From Micromonospora parathelypteridis (GTDB lineage: Bacteria > Actinomycetota > Actinomycetes > Mycobacteriales > Micromonosporaceae): DNA of 64,000 nucleotides. The stretch spans positions 3,968,001-4,032,000 of the forward strand of contig NZ_JACHDP010000001.1 in the NCBI RefSeq assembly GCF_014201145.1, given 5' to 3'. Positions 63,315-64,000 of this stretch are shown one piece after another (within the stretch, counting starts at the first letter, position 1; each line of letters opens with the position of its first letter). A model generated the notes under the pieces. It saw only the letters and a list, made by a program, of their open reading frames with translations. It had not been told where the DNA came from and did no database searches. The position numbers and the translations under genes are program-made.

Positions 63315-64000
63315 ATGCGGTATGTGATCATCGGGGCGGGTGCGGTCGGCGGAACCATTGGCGTACGGCTGGCTCACGCCGACCGGGACGTGACCCTGGT
63401 GGCCCGGGGTGCGCATCTGGACGCGATCCGCGCGCGGGGTCTGACCCTGCGACAGCCCGACGGGGAGGTCACCGCCCGGCTCGCCGCCGTGGACGGCCCC
63501 GGTGACCAGCCGCTGCCAGCGGACACGGTGCTGGTCCTCACGGTCAAGTCGCAGGACACCGCCGGCGCGCTGGCCGCCTGGGTGGACGCGCCGGTGGTCG
63601 GCGGTGGCACGGCGGGCGAGCGTCTGCCGTTGCTGACCGCGCAGAACGGGGTGGCCAACGAGCGGGCCGCGCTGCGGCTCTTCGCCGACGTGCACCCGGT
63701 CTGCGTCTGGTTGCCGGCCACCCATTTGGATCCGGGTGTGGTGGTGGCCAACGGGTACCCGCACCCCGGGATGCTCCACATCGGGCGCTACCCCGGCGGC
63801 GCCGACGACACCGACCGGGCGATCGCCGCCGATCTGAGCGCGGCCGGGTTCGTCGCTCCGGTTCGCGCGGACGTGCTGCGCTGGAAGTACGGCAAGCTGC
63901 TCAGCAATCTCGGCAACGGCCTGCAGGCGCTGCTCGGCCGGGACATCCCGGACGCGCTGGCCGAGCGGGTACGCGCCGAAGGTGTCGCCGCACTCGCCGC
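63315..64000 (+). CDS. Ketopantoate reductase family protein (PanE/ApbA), partial
   Basis: An open frame starts at the ATG at 63315 and runs off the right edge without a stop. It encodes MRYVIIGAGAVGGTIGVRL at the N-terminus, the dinucleotide fold of ketopantoate reductases. TVLVLTVKSQD (NADPH-binding), TAQNGVANE and WKYGKLLSNLGNGLQALLG, with the catalytic Lys region, follow in order. The full enzyme reduces 2-dehydropantoate to pantoate for coenzyme A, though many actinomycete paralogues have other substrates. About 228 codons of an expected 300 or so are present. Confidence 0.85.
   Translation, partial: MRYVIIGAGAVGGTIGVRLAHADRDVTLVARGAHLDAIRARGLTLRQPDGEVTARLAAVDGPGDQPLPADTVLVLTVKSQDTAGALAAWVDAPVVGGGTAGERLPLLTAQNGVANERAALRLFADVHPVCVWLPATHLDPGVVVANGYPHPGMLHIGRYPGGADDTDRAIAADLSAAGFVAPVRADVLRWKYGKLLSNLGNGLQALLGRDIPDALAERVRAEGVAALA

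Overview
The window reads as chromosomal DNA from a high-GC actinomycete, most likely a Micromonospora-type member of the Micromonosporaceae. This is inferred from strong G/C bias in third codon positions, many GTG starts, a four-gene conservon, GuaB1, GPP34, a mycosin, cydABDC with fused-type CydD/CydC, and repeated use of TAnnnT boxes 6-8 bases before start codons (leaderless transcription). I saw no rRNA, tRNA or CRISPR array. The last gene (ketopantoate reductase family) runs off the right edge.

Layout. 91-5132: a conservon operon (NIT/HAMP histidine kinase, roadblock protein, DUF742 protein, small GTPase), closed by a 56-base near-perfect palindrome and faced by a convergent gene (5390-7807). 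That gene's protein joins a degenerate IS110-transposase-like N-terminus to the same C-terminal tail as the conservon kinase. 7871-10009: an acidic conserved protein, a PadR regulator and a HAAS-type membrane protein. 10079-15800: cydABDC (cytochrome bd oxidase plus its CydDC exporter). Its promoter holds BlaI-type TACTAC/GTAGTA boxes and a GTAGC-N3-GCTAC site that recurs before padR. 16179-17592: M56 protease and BlaI regulator, flanked on both sides by GC-rich low-complexity repeats. 18517-21730: a truncated and a full aldehyde dehydrogenase with deoC (deoxyribose catabolism). 21866-24971: upp, GPP34 and a phosphohexomutase. 25020-28870: a Ser/Thr kinase divergent from a methylmalonyl-CoA-mutase-type large subunit. 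29134-37805: M20 hydrolase, DUF4349 lipoprotein, MBL hydrolase, coiled-coil protein, SCO6745-like protein, tandem GNAT, gamma-glutamylcyclotransferase-like protein, LpdA-type quinone reductase and a DUF998 membrane protein. 37955-38651: a RelE/HigB-HigA toxin-antitoxin pair whose toxin is broken by a one-base deletion. 38697-41056: DedA protein, then a Thr-rich leader peptide and attenuator before an editing-less threonyl-tRNA synthetase. 41116-46492: a heterodimeric ABC exporter with MarR, and DoxX divergent from TetR with twin operators. 46518-51393: guaB1, a LysE/LysG pair, and a biotin-dependent carboxylase alpha subunit. 51527-54009: PadR with a DrrAB-type exporter. 54124-58988: O-methyltransferase, maf, a type VII secretion-associated module (mycosin plus two helical proteins) of lower GC, and an orphan acyl-CoA carboxylase epsilon subunit. 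59079-64000: a second Ser/Thr kinase, a small membrane protein, GH25 muramidase, M50-type protease and a partial panE.

Gene order. The set upp, phosphohexomutase, M20 amidohydrolase, LpdA, accA, maf and accE resembles what I recall of the mycobacterial Rv3280-Rv3309 block, but it is broken up by inserted modules (kinase/mutase, toxin-antitoxin, ThrRS, exporters, type VII genes).

Most interesting candidates: (i) the shared SAWF...GLPKR...LVPG...RG tail linking the conservon kinase to its transposase-derived neighbour; (ii) a 1:2, 2:3, 3:4 attenuator with three Thr codons in front of the editing-less ThrRS; (iii) matching BlaI boxes before blaI and cydA; (iv) regularly spaced TxxV/I motifs in the linkers of both Ser/Thr kinases, which look like docking arrays for FHA domains.
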